Origin: Trebouxia sp. TZW2008 | Lineage: Eukaryota > Chlorophyta > Trebouxiophyceae > Trebouxiales > Trebouxiaceae | DNA: 64,000 bases | Assembly: GCA_002118135.1 (NCBI GenBank) | Contig: BDIU01000084.1 | Span: 53,486 to 117,485 of the forward strand | Direction: 5' to 3' | In this document: positions 1-11,000 of the stretch, piece by piece | Layout: every line of letters begins with the position of its first letter | Position numbering within the stretch: the first letter of the stretch is position 1 | Made by a program: the position numbers and the translations under genes | The notes under the pieces: model-generated | Database searches by the model: none | The model's input: the letters and a program-made list of their open reading frames with translations, nothing else | Told to the model about the DNA's origin: nothing

Positions 1-315
1 TCGGTGAGTCATTCAGTAGTCATCATGCTGCGCGAGTCTTGCTTTACGCCAAGTCAGCAGCCGGCTATGACTTATCCTTTGCAGTTGACAGCGATCTTGC
101 CTTGCTGACGGAGCACCCTTGCCGCACACTACCTTCGAATGCAGAATTGCTGAGTGCGATCTGTTGCTGCGTGTTGAGTCGTTCCAGTGATAGTGCTGGC
201 TGTCCTTGTTAGGTCTGTAGCTCGCCGGTACATATCTTCAGCGCGTAGTGTAGTTGCGCGACCGTATACTTCAGATACAGCGTTGTTGTTGAGTGATCTT
301 TTGTGGCCGCCAAGT
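1..315. other. 5' flank of acetyl-CoA synthetase gene
   Basis: I see no convincing coding exon here. Short open frames exist on both strands but lack ATG starts or splice support. The stretch directly precedes the proposed ATG at 316, so it probably holds 5' UTR and promoter. Confidence 0.4.
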
Positions 316-3300
316 ATGAAGCGCGTGCAGGTCTTGGCAGGACACTTTGCAGGTAGGCACGCATGCACTGTGCGGCCGATCTTGGTTTCGCGATCTCGCG
401 TCTCCCTTGTCATTTATCTCACTACCTGTCAAGGCTCTACATACAGATGATTTTGATTTTGAGTTGTGCCTGCAGATCTCTCGCAGCAGAGCGGGCTGGC
501 TACCAGCCCAACCAAGGCTGAGGTACTTTTGCTTGCCCTCTGGTCAAGCAACCTTTCACCACAGCACAGCCATGGCACAGTCGGTGACATTGCCTTGCAG
601 GTGGAAGCAGAGCACTACGAAGCCAGGACAGGCATCAACTCCAGGAAAGACTATGAGCAGATGTACAAGCAGTCACTTGATGACCCAGCTGCGTTTTGGG
701 GCAAGCTTGCTCAAGATTATCATTGGCAACAAAAGGTAGAGCCATCAACATCAAAACTACTGCATGGCGCATGACACAAAGTTACATACAACTTTACTTG
801 GTGCATCTGGGATGGAAGCCTTATGCGTGAATGCAATCACCTGTACCTTTCAGCAAGTCACGCTGGTTGGCCAATACTGACATGCTTCAAACTCCTCATC
901 ACTGGCCAAGGCCTGCTGACTCAAGCTTGTGCTGATGTGCATCATGAATGAAACATGTCAGACACATCAAGGGCTTGTCCGGATATGGAGAAACACAAAT
1001 GCAGTCAAATTCATGCTATGATGCGCCCGTTGTAAATAGTTCAAGGGCAATACATCACCCTTTCCTCTGACACTGCAGTTTGAGAAGCAGCACATGAAGT
1101 CCAACTTCAACCGGGACAGTGGCAAGATTGCCATGGAATGGTTCCAAGGCGGCAAAACCAATGTTGCCTACAACTGCCTGGACAAGCACATCAAGGAGGG
1201 CCGCGGGGACCAGCCCTGCTTTTTGTGGGAGGGCAACGAGCTGGACCAGTCGCGGGTTATGACCTACAAGCAGACCCTGGAAGAAGTCAGCCGCCTGGTA
1301 TGATTGCACAGGCCTTTGGGATAGTAGTCAACTTTGTCCTTGCATTGTGTGCAGCACAATCATACCATTGTGTGCAGCACAATCATACCATTGTGTGCAG
1401 CACAATCATACCATTGTGTGCAGCACAATCATACCATTTGCTGGATGTTGCTGCACATCAACGCCGTGCCTAGCTTAGGCATCCTGTCATGACAATAATA
1501 TCTTTGATTGAAAACTCCAAGTGCATCTGACATTCTTGCAGCAGCAGGACTGTTGCTCATGACAACTGCTTTGGTTTAAGCAGTCAACAGACATGTGGCA
1601 GCAGCAGCAGCAGCAGCAGCAGAAGGTGCTTTGGCAATTCTGTAACAAGCCTGAGGTGACGGCAAACAGCAACTCTTGCACCTCAGCCCTCCTTGACGGC
1701 AGCAATAATCAACAGCAAGTCAGCGAGGGGTCAGCTCAGCACTATTCAATCACGCAGCTAGTGGAGACCTCACACTGCAGGGACATCATGACATCAGACT
1801 TTTGTGGTGTCATGCCACCTGCACGGCACACATCAGCGCTGATCATGCCATTGCATAGGGCATCTACAGCTGCTTTCAACAATGTTTGGCAATCTGCATA
1901 CTTCTGACCTACATGTATTGACTCACTCATTTTCTTAATCTGCAGGGCAACTGGCTAAGGTCTGTGGGAGTCAAGAAGGGCGATGCAGTGGCTATCTACA
2001 TGCCATTGATCTGTGAGCTGCCCATAGCCATGCTGGCCTGTGCCCGCATTGGTGCTGTCCACTCAGTGGTCTTTGGGGGGTTCTCAGCTGAGGCACTTGC
2101 CCAGAGGATACAGGACTGCAAAGCCCGTGTGGTGCTCACAGCGTCAGGCACCAAGCGTGGTGGCAAGATGCTGGGCCTGAAACAGATTGTAGACAGGTGA
2201 GCATCACCTGTTTGACCGACCCCCCGCTACCCCTTCCCTCTGTTTGCCCCCCCTCTCTCAGCATTGACCTGGTCTTACTGTGACATTGCAGCATTGCTGC
2301 AGGTCAATTGCTCAAGATCACTCAATGTAAGCCCTTCACTGGTGTATGCTTACGCACTGCAATGGAAATCTGCTCACTTCTACCATCACCCTCCTTTTCG
2401 ACTGTACAATCCACCCCATCTTTGGTCAACCAAATCTGAATACACATTCAAAATCTTGCTGCCACACTGTTGAAAAACGCTTTTGCTGTTGCGGTCAGGG
2501 CTTTGGGCATGACCAAAGAGAGTGGAGGTTTCAAGGTGGATGTTTGCTTGGTGTGGGACCATCCTGCCGTCCCCAAGGGCAAGTGCCCCTGGACAAATGG
2601 TAGGGATGTCTGGTGGCAGGAGCAAGTTGGCAAGCAAAATACTGACTGCAAGGTATGAGGCTTGCAAATGAAGCAGTGGGGCTGTGAGATGTACAGGACC
2701 GGCCATTAAACTGCAGAATTGAAGCTGCTTGGCTGGGAGCTTGTGTTTGCATGGCGTCAGGTTCAAAGTTGAAGTGGGTTGCAGCTGTTTTGTGAGCTTC
2801 AGGATGTTTGCCATGCGCCGTCAGCTTCAAACTGCCTGGCATTGGATTGCAATCTCAAGTAGCTTGGCATGTGTTGTGACACATGTCTGACTCAGCAATG
2901 CATCCAAGCGGATTTGCATTAGAAAATGAGCTTGAAGTTGTTTGGTATCAAGCAGTGAACCTCAAGCGGCTTGGCATTGTGCTGTTGCATTCATGCAAGT
3001 GTACTGGGATGCAGGTTGAGTGGATGAATTCAGAGGACCCGCTGTTCCTGCTGTACACTTCAGGCAGCACCGGCAACCCCAAGGGCGTCCTTCACACCAC
3101 AGGTCACAGATCATGCTTATGCTACTTCAGAAGTCCACATATAACAAATTATACACAAGCTTTGTCAACATAGTGCATCAGGAAAAGAGCAGAACAAATT
3201 CATTCATTATAAACGTGGGCTAGGCAGACTCAGCGGGCCCAACTAGGTACGTACAGAAGCAATCAACTGTCTCCAACGAGTTCGATCATGTGCTAAGCTA

Positions 3301-6300
3301 AACCAATAATATTGGACATGAAGGGCAGAGAGGGTCTTGTACACAGTTGACTACCAAGCATCTCTGGGTTTACCCTTGGCCTGGTCAAATGCATCAAAGC
3401 AGAGCAAAGGCTATGCTGTTCAGGGTCTCGACAGGAGTCCCTGTTGCCTGGAGCATTTGAGCATGCTGCCCTGAAGCTAAGTGTGTGCTGTTTTTTCACT
3501 AGAAACACATTTCGCAATTCCTGTTCATGGTTAAAAGAATGTTTGCTCCTGCATCACCACATCCCACAGGGTGAGGATTTGGCGACATGTTGCTGGCTTA
3601 TTGACTTGCAAATATGTACTTGCTTTTTTTGAAATCGACAATACAGGTCGCAACGCATGTAGGTGGGTACATGGCTGGAGTGACCACCAACTATGTGTTT
3701 GATCTTTAGCCAGGGGACATGTACTGGTGCACAGCTGACTGTGGATGGATCACTGGACACACCCATCTGACCTCTGGATCTTTGCTAAACTGTGCCCAGA
3801 ATGACATGCTTTGTGCAAACAACCTGGTTTGGAAACATGTCTTGCATTGTGTGCAGGCGGTTACATGGTCATGGCTGGAGTGACCACAAAGTATGTATTT
3901 GATCTTCAGCCAGGGGATGTGTACTGGTGCACAGCCGATTGTGGATGGATCACCGGTCACACCTACCTCACTTATGGGCCACTACTGAATGGTGCCCAGA
4001 ACGTCATCTTTGAGGGGGTACCCACTTACCCTGACCCCAGCAGATGCTGGCAGATTGTAGAGAAGCACAAGGTGAGTCGTGCGTTCAGAGCATGTGGTTG
4101 TTATGACGCTGATCTGCTTCAGCATCATCACTGACAAGACTCAGATAGCAAAGCAGACTGCGGGTCACAGTCAGCATGTCTGGCAAGTGCAAATGTGCAT
4201 GTAATGTTGCATCACACATATTCATCTGCAAATGGTTTGTCATGTGGTCCTGTCCCCTCACTCTAGAGAGCATGCAGACGTGGCTGCAGGAGTTTGTGAG
4301 ATATTTTGACTTTGTATACTGAATGCAGGTGCGCGTTTTCTACACAGCCCCCACCCTCATCAGAGCTTTGGAGGCAGCTGGTGACAAATTTGCCACCAAG
4401 AACGACCTTTCAAGTTTGAAAGTCCTGGGGACAGTCGGAGAGCCCATCAATGCCAAAGCCTGGAACTGGTATCACAAGGTTATTGGTGGCGGGAAATGCC
4501 CTATTGTGGATACTTGGTGGCAAACTGAGACTGGCGCCATTTTGTTGACACCTCTTCCAGGAGCCTGGAATCTGAAGCCAGGCTCTGCCACTTTACCCTT
4601 CTTTGGCGTACGTCCAGTGCTGTTGGATGAGAAGGTGAGGGAGTGCCAGATTAGGTGTACCCACGTAGACAAAATAGGCTTAATGCTGGAAGACAAGGTG
4701 TCCTGTTGCCCTTTACCCGTCCAAAAGCTGTTTGTGAGCATTCTCCTGCTGCCACATGTCTCAAAGGCTCTCAAGAGTCTTACGCTAATGCCATCCATGA
4801 ACCAGCATGACATTGCAACAGGTGCTGTGCTTCAATGCTGTCAAATATGCATCCACAATATGTCATGTGCTGTGCTACATCAGGTTCTGCACGTCTCATG
4901 GTGTGTCATCTAGCCCAGCCCTCGGCAGTTTTGCTTCAATGGCATTGCTGCAATGGACACGAGGTGCTGATGTGAGATGGTGGCATGAACAGGGCAAGGA
5001 GTTGAAGGGTGAGGTCGAAGGCATCTTGGCCATGAAACAGTCGTGGCCCTCTATGATGCGAACCCTCTACGGTGACCACAAGCGATACGAGGAGACATAC
5101 TTCTCAGCTTACAAGGTATGAGACTCAACAACACCCAAAGTCTGTTGCAGATCTGGTTCACGAAATGCACATTTCATCTTGAAGAATTGCACTTGTCAGC
5201 ATCATCATGATGTGCATCTGTTGCCTTGTTAGTACATCTGGCACTGGCAGCCATTCTTCTTCTCTGCATGACTCATCGTGAGTTGACTTGCCAATGCTAC
5301 AGATTGTTACACACTGCATGCCATGCATGTTGCCTGGACACTGTGCAGTAATGCGTCATGCCCACCTTGCAATGTTTTCTCTGACTGGTGTGCTATTTGT
5401 CAGTCTTGTTGCTTCACTGTTTAGATTCCCAAGAGTTGGGTCATTTGGGAGCGCAATGTAAACAAGGTATTGCTTCACTGCAGGGATACTATTTCTCAGG
5501 AGATGGGTGCAGGCGAGATGAGGATGGCTACTACTGGATCACAGGTGAACTGCTGCTGCTGTTGCCTCTGTCCCTGCTGTCTGCGTGCGCCATGCTGCTG
5601 TGGTCGCCTCTATTTGTGCCCTGTCTCTGTCTGGACTCTGCTGCTTTTCTTGACTCTGTGCGATGCTAACGTTCCTGCGTCTGTCCTGTCAGTTGCACCT
5701 GACCAGCGAACTTGAGCTGCATTCCTTGATCAATCAAAACAAGTCACAGATTACATGTGAACAGCTAACCTGAGCTGCATTCCTTGATCAATGAAAACGA
5801 GTCACACACTATATGGAAAGTCAAATGTGACTCATTGAGCTTTGTTGTGATGATTTCTTGACATACCTCTATAAGCCCTGCTGCTTGTTGGCTGTCTTCA
5901 GACTGTCTACAAACTAGCTCATTGTGACGCTCCACACCTTTGTATTTTGAACCTTGTCTTGAGCTTGGTTGTCGGCATATGCAGGCAAATGACTTGTGCT
6001 GTTGTCTGACAGATGTGCACAAGCATTTTGTGTCTCATTCTTTACAGATTCAGCCACTGCCTCTTGTCAGCTTGCATTTGTCTGCATGTCTGCAACACCA
6101 GCTGGCAAAATTAACGAGCTTTCTGAGTCCTAACCCTGCTGTGATTGACATGGACACAAGCTGCTGGAGAGCATGTGCAACAGGACAACCTGTTTCCTGA
6201 CAGCATTTGTCTCACCAGAAACTGCCATGGTCATTGTCCCTGTCATCATCACTGTTGTCATCACCGTGAACATGACAACCGATGTGATACAGGGCGTGTT

Positions 6301-7318
6301 GATGATGTGATCAATGTGAGTGGACACAGGGTAGGCACTGCAGAGGTAGAGGGCGCTCTTGTCTCACATGATGTTGTGGACGAGGCTGCTGTCTGTGGGT
6401 AAGTCACCCTTCCTGTCCCTGACTTGCTTCTCCCAAAAGCATGGAGGCATTTGAAAGATAAGTGGTCGCTCATTTCAGCTGTTGCAAGATGCACCTTTGG
6501 CTGTCTCTGTTGGTCCCAGCTGGTTGTATCTTTTAGTCTCTAGCATGCCTGTGCGTCAGGTACGTGCATGCACATGTGTCTGATGGTTTTGGTGGGTCCG
6601 TGCATGGTCTTCTTCTCAATATGCTGCTGATGCATAGGCGGCGTTGACTGTTCTGCAGCATCTCTGTGCAGTTCTCATGCAATGTTGTATCCTGATGCAG
6701 GATTGATCACAACATCAAGGGGCAGGCTATCTATGCATATGTGGTTCTGGCTGAGGGTACAAAACCCTCCCCAGAATTGAAGAAGAAGCTGAATGATGTC
6801 GTCAGGAACCAGATTGGGTCCTTTGCAGTCCCTGACACCATCCATTGGGCTCCAGGTCTGACTCAACTTACTCATGCTGACTTATGCTTGGTGACCATCT
6901 TATCTGTAGACGCACAAAGCAGCATAACTTTGCATCTCTTATCATCTTGTAGTTGATGCACGCTGCAGATCGCCTTCTGAAAGCTGTCACTGCACGTTTG
7001 ATCAACAATACGGTCTGCACTGATGGCAGACCAAAAGCTAAGCACAGATCAAGCACAAGTTGAGCTTGTGCCTGCTGTCTTGCCTGTTTGCTCTGAGCAT
7101 GTCATCTTGCAAGGTGTTGATACAGGCACCCTTGTCAGACAAGCAAAAGATGAGACTGCTTGCTTGCTGTCACAGGTGTTCCCAAGACACGGTCTGGCAA
7201 GATCATGCGCCGCATTTTGAGAAAGATTGCTAGCAAGCAGGAGAAAGAGATTGGTGACACATCCACATTGGCAGATCCTTCAGTGGTAGATCAGTTGTTG
7301 GAAACAAGAGGAAAGTAG
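316..7318 (+). CDS. ACS: Acetyl-CoA synthetase (AMP-forming), 13 exons
   Basis: Makes acetyl-CoA from acetate, ATP and CoA through acetyl-AMP (ANL adenylating family). Exons: 316-352, 476-735, 1079-1297, 1946-2196, 2499-2652, 3015-3102, 3857-4071, 4329-4634, 4993-5115, 5484-5544, 6293-6398, 6701-6855, 7176-7318. They sum to 2118 nt, 705 aa, usual for the family, and all phases agree. Visible motifs are the adenylate-forming signature [11 protein letters not shown] (about residues 321-331), [26 protein letters not shown] and the C-terminal [11 protein letters not shown], whose lysine is the conserved catalytic residue that acetylation silences in bacterial ACS. The last residues ([12 protein letters not shown]) match bacterial and plant ACS closely. 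Exon 1 (12 codons) is the least certain: it rests on a phase-1 junction giving GAT. The N-terminus could be a targeting peptide. Intron 6 holds a dead copy of exon 7. Confidence 0.95.
1344..1438. repeat. 23-bp minisatellite, four copies, in ACS intron 3
   Basis: Four near-perfect direct copies of a 23-bp unit beginning ATTGTGTGCAGCACAATCAT. Each unit contains the inverted pair TTGTG/CACAA and a CAG. It lies about 45 bp inside the intron. Confidence 0.9.
1598..1622. repeat. (GCA)n microsatellite in ACS intron 3
   Basis: About eight GCA units in a row, in an intron. Confidence 0.9.
3199..3300 (-). mobile_element. Non-LTR retrotransposon 3' end fragment
   Basis: On the minus strand the sequence reads [16 protein letters not shown] and then a stop (TAG at 3245-3243), which resembles the extreme C-terminus of LINE-type ORF2 proteins. 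After a short 3' region it ends in an AATGAATGAAT tail (plus strand 3199-3211), as LINEs with short tandem tails do. The stop and following 30 bp recur at 9360 and partly at 62279. It lies in ACS intron 6. Family assignment is inference. Confidence 0.55.
3645..3806 (+). pseudogene. Dead duplicate (echo) of ACS exon 7 inside intron 6
   Basis: About 150 bp repeat the acceptor and first two thirds of the real exon 7 at 3857. The decoded protein keeps [13 protein letters not shown], then an in-frame TAG, then [20 protein letters not shown]. The real exon reads [20 protein letters not shown]. The copy has no functional donor and the reading frame is broken, so it must be skipped in the mRNA. Confidence 0.9.
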
Positions 7319-8078
7319 AGTAGCAACAATTTTGTACAATGGGATTTTGCCAAGGCAGAGGTTTTCCCCAAAGAGCTGCAGTGTGTGTACGGTTTTGAAT
7401 AAGCAGCTGATGCTGGAATGTGCAATGTGTCTGCCAGTTTTGCGGCTCTTTGCTAGATCGCTAACGACAGGCTCTTAGAGCTTTTGTGTCTGAGCGTTGT
7501 GTGCAGGCTCATATGCAGGGCGAAATCTCCTGCAATAAATAGTCTTCGTATGTGTGTACGCTGAGCTGGGTGGATTTTGTCATTTCTTAGATTTCAATAG
7601 AGTATTTCATCAGCAAATCCAGTTTGGATGAGCAATTTTGTGTAAGCCAAAAATTGTTTCAGGTCAGAAACATGCCCGTGTGGATCATCCCTTGCACTTG
7701 CAACTGCAAAACCGCTTGCGCAATCTTCACACTGCTGCACAACATATGCTGCATAAATTAAATGAAGACTAACAAAGTGTCAGTGCGCTCTGCAAAGCTT
7801 TGGTGCATGATAGCAGCTGAGGAGTGCAGAGCTGGATCGCACTGCACGCAGCCAGTTGCAGAAAGCGAGAGTCACTCAAAGGTATTACGCCTTGACTTGC
7901 AAATGGCAAGGAAGTCGTGCAAGCGATCAGACAAATCATTCTTGGTAGAATTTCTTGGCAGCTGACTACTAACTTCCTTTGGGTTCGGAGCGAGTGCTGG
8001 CCCTGCTTTGACTTGGGCTCAGTGCAAGCCTTTACGCGACACCGTGTCATCAGACGCTCACGCTAAAGGCTCACAATC
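7319..8078. other. Intergenic: ACS 3' end and BTB gene upstream region
   Basis: No gene seen. It holds the 3' UTR of ACS and the 5' flank of the next gene. A TGTAA at 7641-7645, 323 bp after the ACS stop, matches the usual chlorophyte polyadenylation signal, but a single pentamer is weak evidence. Confidence 0.5.
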
Positions 8079-11000
8079 ATGCAATATGCTGTGACAGACG
8101 CCGCCGATCCTGAGCAATTGGTCCGAGATCTGCTGTCAACTACAGAAGCAAGGAGGCTGATCTGTGCGCACGTCCAAGCGAGTCTGGCCGAACAAGAGAC
8201 GCATGAACATGACGACAGCCACGAGCGACAGAGCCCTAATAGTCTTGAACAGCTGCTTGCAACAACGGATGTCCTCCGAGTGGTCCGCATCCTCTTTGAG
8301 GAGTGCCAGAGAGAGACATGCCGCTCCTCAGATACAACCCTGGCTTTGAGGGGCTTGGCTGATGACGAGCCTGTTCTCTTTCATGTTCACAGGTAATGCT
8401 GGACCTCACGTCTACTGCACACTGCGCTCAAGAGTACTGCTTGACATCATACCTATAGCACACTGCACTTAAGTTCACTGCTCGACAACACACCCACTGC
8501 ATACTGCACTCAAAAACATGTTGACGCAAACCACAAAGAAGCTGTCCTACATCTGCAGATGCATCCTAGCCGCGCGCTGTCCTTTCTTCCAAGCGCTCTT
8601 CTCGACAACATGGACAGAACCTGGCGCTGAGCAGATTGCTGTCTCTACTGAAGAGGTGTGCACAACATAGAAGGTTTGCATTTCACAAAGCTGATGAATG
8701 TGCACAAACAGCCACTGCTCTAAAAGTCCAGCAAACAGAAAAGGCAACAAGAACCAGAGAGAAGCATGACAGCATAGGCGTACTGGCCGGGTCGTACAGT
8801 CCCAGACATAGCTTGGAATTTCAGGGCCTCAACTCTCACAGCTATCACCTCCTTTCAGGCAGCCATGCTTGCACTGTATGCTCAGACATTTTGGAAGCTT
8901 GCATCAATGTTGATCTGACCGTTGCGTATGCTGATGCCAAAACCTTTCGGGCTGCAGGGTAGTGGAGCTGAAGCAATCTCACTAACAGCATGATGCTTGC
9001 TGTTCATGACTGCATGTACTCATGACTGCAACTGTTTCTGTCTGCAGTGTAGTGGAGCTGAAGCTACCTCAGTGATTGGGTACCTGTACACTGACAGCAT
9101 CAGCAATGTGGAAATGGAAAATGCAGCAGAGATCATCAGCCTAGCCAATCTGTGGCAACTGCCAGGTATGGTTCTGTTTCCTCAAAGCTTCTGCCATGTA
9201 CACTAGACTCAAACACCCACAAATTCACATCAATTAAGGGCTGATGCTGATTGACATCATCTGGGCTTGGCAGCCAAATGCTCAGATTTAGCTTGGTGCC
9301 CACAGGCCTGTCTGAGTCTACGCTGTTTTGGCAAATTATTGATTGCTCCAGTATGTACCTAGCTGGGCCTGCTGAGCCTGTCTAGCACGCATTTAGAATG
9401 AATGAATAGAGTGAAATATTTTGGCAACAATCGCTGCTTGCTCACTGCGCTTATGCCCATGACATGCATTGTATTACATCATCACATGCATGGTGTGTGT
9501 GCTCCCACTGCATGTCATGATGCTGAACAGTTGATAAGTTCTTCACTGAACCATTTTGCGCAGCAGTCATCAAGCATGCCACCCTGTGAAGCCATTCAAT
9601 GCTCACATGCCAAGCTGGCAATCAGCACATACTGTTTTGTCCTGCTCAATTGTACTTACAAGTACAATTGAGCAAGCGTTCAAGATCAGCATTGCCTCTC
9701 CTTGTGAATTTTGCAAGATGACTCTGATGTTACTTTGCGCCTTTGCAACTGATAGGAATTTGCTTGATGTGTGGCAAAGGGAGTGCAACAAACGAGTAAT
9801 GCAAGAACGGGACTTGTGACTGAAACACCTAGCTACTTTGCTAGAACATGTCATCTATCATACTTTTTGTCATTTTGCAGATCTGATAGACCTGGTTGTT
9901 CAACACCTAACAGAGGGCTCCTGCCAAGGCTTCAGACGCCCAACTGCACCTTCAGACAGCCTGTTGGGTGACATCATAGCTATGACAGCCTTTACTAAAG
10001 CAGCGCTTGATGGCAACATTGAGCATGATGCCCTCACAACCTTGTACCAGGTCTAGTTTGCGACCTTTGCTTGCATGCACTGTGGCCATGCACAGCACTA
10101 GCAGGCAGAGCTGCATTCAGTCTCTAGATTTCAATCAGGATCACCAACAATCTAATCATATTCCAAAAGCTTGTTGGCGATGCAGCGTGTAGCTGCAGTC
10201 AATACAGGGAACTTGCAGTGCCTGTGGAACATAGAATGTCATCATGCTCCTGTATATTTCTTGTTACAGCTATACTGCATATGGGATGTCTCTGATGTCG
10301 TAGACATGGAAGGCAGCTTTGTGTTGGCTTTTCGCATCTTCTTGCATTTCTGCAAGGGAAACAGGCGCTGCTTGTGCGGCAAGTGTTGCTGTCTGCTTGT
10401 CCATTGTCAAAGTCAGTTAAGTTGATGCCTGCCCAAATCTGCATTGATCTGCTCAAAGACGCAAGTGTGGCTGCATAGTATTGAGCAGGAGCCTTCTGCT
10501 GCTGCAGTCTTGCATAGCATGGCTTGCCAAGCATGCCTTGATGACCTGGACGACAAAGGCTTTTGCGCAGCTACCTGCCAATATCCGTAGTGATGTCAGA
10601 GCAAAGGTGATCTAGCGCATTTTGTCATTGACATGTCTGTCACCTCTGTAGCTGCTGTGGCTTCACACAATACAAGGCTGTATGTGCCCAATGATCGCCC
10701 TATACATGCTGGCTTGCCTGAAGCTGATGGCTCATGCAAACATAGGTTGCATGCGGCTTGGCCTGGCAACTCTATGCTGTACACCTTCTCAAAATGCCAT
10801 GTACTTAAAAACATGTTTATGCCAGCTAGACAAATGCGTGGACAGTAAGCTGCCCTAATAGTAATAGAAATCATTACATGTTCCAGCATATACTGCTTGG
10901 TATGTGTGGCACAAGTCCTTTGAGTCCTAAGCTGCCCTCAGGCAGTCCCATGTCAATCTCCTGTGTTTTGCGTACTATGCCAGCACTGACACAAGACAAA

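Noticed and set aside
1344..1438. Echo of an ACS exon
   Set aside because: The 23-bp unit does not match any ACS exon edge; it is an ordinary minisatellite.
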